A stretch of DNA of 64,000 nucleotides from Membranipora membranacea (taxonomy: Eukaryota > Bryozoa > Gymnolaemata > Cheilostomatida > Membraniporidae): positions 26,660,001-26,724,000 of the forward strand of contig OU612068.1 in NCBI GenBank assembly GCA_914767715.1. The letters are read 5' to 3'. Position numbers and translations under genes: made by a program. The notes under the pieces are model-generated. The model had not been told where the DNA came from, did not search any database, and worked only from the letters and a program-made list of their open reading frames with translations. This document shows, in pieces, positions 61,598 to 64,000 of this stretch (positions are counted from its first letter, which is position 1; each line of letters starts with the position of its first letter).

Positions 61598-62110
61598 TAG
61601 ACAGTTTTCTGAGCTCTGATTTAGGCCTCAATTTGGAATTGTCCTCTCTCCAGTTTGGTACTTTTAACCCACGCCGCATAGGAAAAACGTGCTGAAAAGA
61701 GGGTTATCTTGAGAACCGCTTATAATAGGATAAAAATTAATTTTGATTCAGAATCTGCAACATTGAAAACTCATAATGAACAATGTTTGGTAAATAATTT
61801 TAGTATTTGGATAATCAATTATAGCATTTTCTGCCAGTTTTGCGGACAATTTGGCAGAATCTTTCATGAGTTTCGTCACTAAAATTAAGACTTATCAACA
61901 GTCAAGCCTCCGATGATTTGGAAACCCTGTCTCCCAGGGTTTTCAATGGTGCAGACTCTGAATCGAAAATCATTTTTATCCTAGCATCAGCGGTTTTCAA
62001 TAAAACCCTCTTTCAGCAGGTTTTTCCTATGCGGCATGGGTTAAAGGTACCAAACTGGAGAGAGGACAACTCCGAATTGGGGCATAAATAAGAGCTCAGA
62101 AAACTGTCTA
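61598..62110. mobile_element. 513-bp element with long imperfect inverted repeats
   Basis: Ends TAGACAGTTTTCTGAGCTC and GAGCTCAGAAAACTGTCTA. The arms extend about 170-190 bp each, including CTCTCTCCAGTTTGGTACxT and CCGCATAGGAAAAACxTGCT, at roughly 85-90% complementarity by eye. The centre of about 150 bp is unpaired. No coding capacity. Confidence 0.88.
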
Positions 62111-62382
62111 TTGTAATCACAAACAATGATATGCCAATCAGCCTCAGCTACTGTATTCTAAAATGGCGATAGGTCTAGGGAGGCTCCACATATTTCTCCC
62201 CCATCGCCGACAATTGTGCCTGAGCTTGATCCATCAAATCACTGACTTAATTTTTCATTCACACAGGTACTGGAAGTACCAAAGTAACACCAAGCCAAGC
62301 ATTATTCTCAATACCTCGCCTCACCTATGTTCACTACTTTGTGCAATAAAATAGGGTTGATCCGACAACTTCCGTCGGACCT

Positions 62383-62502
62383 TAGTCTAAGTGCTCAGAC
62401 TCCAAGGCGCAGGGAGTTACTTGCGCAAGCTATCAAACTCCTCTCTGTTTGATAGCTTGCGCAAGTAACTCCCTGCGCCTTGGAGTCTGTGCACTTAGAC
62501 TA
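62383..62502. mobile_element. 120-bp foldback MITE, family M3, with 9-bp target duplication
   Basis: Arms 62384-62438 and 62447-62501 are reverse complements with one mismatch and an 8-bp loop. The element is bounded by GTCGGACCT at 62374-62382 and 62503-62511. Termini TAGTCTAAGTGC match those of the element at 49497-49610. Confidence 0.93.
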
Positions 62503-62564
62503 GTCGGACCTCCATCTTTATACATCCAGTCTTTTGATGTAAGTGATTTCTTTCCTTAATACAG

Positions 62565-62680
62565 AGCCGACCAGTTAATAGCGGACTTAAGCTGTGTTGT
62601 CAGAGAACTAGTGGCAAGAATAAGATTCACCTTGAGGATACTTAATCACGCGGCGCTGTATCCAGATCAGTGTACACCGG
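62565..62680 (+). CDS. Possible exon of an unknown gene
   Basis: Between a TTAATACAG acceptor and a GTAAGA donor, one frame is open. It reads ADQLIADLSCVVRELVARIR then FTLRILNHAALYPDQCTP, entering in phase 2 and leaving in phase 1. The residue composition looks protein-like, but I recognise no family and cannot find the neighbouring exons with certainty. Confidence 0.35.
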
Positions 62681-63132
62681 GTAAGATCTTGTGACACAGT
62701 TAGTCGGATTGCTGTGTCAGCTAATACTTCAATCGTAGCCAAAGAATTTATATAATGATAGAGATGAGTAGAAATTACCAATGTAGAATCTAAGACAAGG
62801 TTAATTAGCTCAACAATGCAGTGACAAACGCCTGCCTCAACAGTTTGCACTTGCACATAGTGGTGCACTAGAAGGTTTCTTGAAAAAGCTCAAAAGCAAC
62901 CCTACTACAGCCTCGTGTACAGTTGTTTGACTCATACTGAGTCACAGCAGTACAGGCCTACAATTGTCCATAAAATACTAACAGGCTAATGGGATGGTTG
63001 AGATTATTAACAGAGAAAATACAATGATTAATGACACATTATATTAAATTCTCATATTATCTTTCAAAGTTTGGATGGTTGAAAACCTTCAGTTCAGGAT
63101 TTAATTTTGAATGTAAGCAACCAATATTGCAG

Positions 63133-63284
63133 AGATATGCAAAAAGGCGATTCAAGGCAGTGATAAAAATCTACCTTCATATTGCTACAGATTGCCCACA
63201 AATCCGAGCCTATCTGGTACTCATGATGGCTCCTACGGACATGCATAGTGATATAAGTAACCAGAACACACCAGAGCTTCTATG
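63133..63284 (+). CDS. Possible exon of an unknown gene
   Basis: Between ATTGCAG and GTGAGT. Read in phase 0 it is open through KIYLHIATDCPQIRAYLVLM to TPELLW and could continue in phase 2 into 63931. Read in the phase required by the 62565-62680 exon it meets a TAG near 63247. The two candidates are therefore not simply consecutive. Confidence 0.25.
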
Positions 63285-63930
63285 GTGAGTAATCATTTGA
63301 TAGTTATGTGACACCAGCTGTTATACAGTGATTACTTAATTTGCAGTAGTTTGATTCTTCTTCGCATTAATAAACATTCATGCATGATGTCACAAACAGC
63401 GCAGTGACTTTTCTTGCTGCTTATGCAAGATGACAAGTTTCATGCATAATTTGGTTTGTACCATACATAGAAAAAATATCGCTGAATTGCAGTATTGTAT
63501 GAAATTGAATTTCTTTTGTCAATGCTGACCATGTTTGATGAATAACAGAACAGAACTCATATCCAGAAACATCTGATTGCATTTTGCCCGGTGAGCACAA
63601 TGAAAGACTTCTCAAATGATCCATATATATATATACTTTTACTGGCAACCAAAGTCATCTCATTCGAAATGTTTTGCACTCAGTGGCAGGAAAAAAATTG
63701 AGACAAAAAAAAGAAACAGAAAGGAAATAATATCATCAATGATGTTGGTCAAGTTGATAATATACGGTTGAATAGTAATGTTTTAAAAGATTCAATTCAA
63801 ATCAAATCAAAAAGCTCTCGGGTTACTAAAATTGCAAACTTGAGCAAACATCAGTAAACATGTTATTCCTGACGCCTTATCATATATGCAGAGAATTATT
63901 GTTTTTCTATTTCTTTGATTTTCATGGCAG

Positions 63931-63993
63931 TGAGAGCTTCAAACAGGCAGACAGATGTCTAGTCTGTGCTGCTAACAATGGTAGCCTTTGTTA
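63931..63993 (+). CDS. Possible terminal exon of an unknown gene
   Basis: Follows the acceptor TTTTCATGGCAG. It joins the 63133-63284 candidate in phase 2 and reads ESFKQADRCLVCAANNGSLC then a stop. Short and unsupported by homology. Confidence 0.2.
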
Positions 63994-64000
63994 GTGGGCT

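Overview
This window is nuclear DNA from an invertebrate animal. The genes are split by many spliceosomal introns of about 0.2-5.5 kb, the intergenic DNA is AT-rich, and there is a heavy load of short repeats, tRNA-derived SINEs, foldback (MITE-like) elements and non-LTR retrotransposon fragments. I cannot name the species. The Cav1-like channel, the tandem RING/B-box genes and the retained minor-class (U12) intron fit a marine or early-branching metazoan, but this is inference.

Left third (395-18409, minus strand): the 5' part of a high-voltage-activated calcium-channel alpha1 gene. Fifteen exons with matching splice phases cover the N-terminal cytoplasmic tail, all of domain I (S1-S6 and pore loop), the I-II linker with its beta-subunit-binding motif, all of domain II, and the start of the II-III linker. 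The gene runs off the left edge. The initiator exon was not found. The intron before segment IS1 (16886-18165) is an AT-AC intron with near-consensus U12 donor and branch-point sequences.

Middle (18410-31940): about 13.5 kb with no gene I can support. It may hold the missing 5' exon(s) of the channel gene.

Centre and right (31941-57654, plus strand): three TRIM-like genes in tandem, here called A, B and C. All share the exon plan RING / B-box 1 / B-box 2 / two coiled-coil exons / short exon with identical splice phases. A (31941-38443) also has a C-terminal beta-propeller-like domain. B (39601-46598) and C (48083-57654) are about 8.4 kb tandem repeats of each other. They carry two extra N-terminal exons and lack the propeller. 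C is fully open. B has a RING zinc-ligand substitution, a 1-bp coiled-coil frameshift and a SINE inserted in its last coding exon, so it looks like a decaying copy. Transposons present in one copy and absent at the same place in the other record events after the duplication.

Right end (59137-60313, plus): a class A (rhodopsin-like) GPCR in two exons with one apparent frameshift in TM3. Beyond it are a non-LTR retrotransposon tail (minus), a 0.5-kb inverted repeat, a 120-bp foldback element with 9-bp target duplications, and weak exon candidates at 62.6-64.0 kb. The genes do not form an obvious pathway. The clearest local biology is the RING/B-box gene amplification and the minor-spliceosome dependence of the channel gene.
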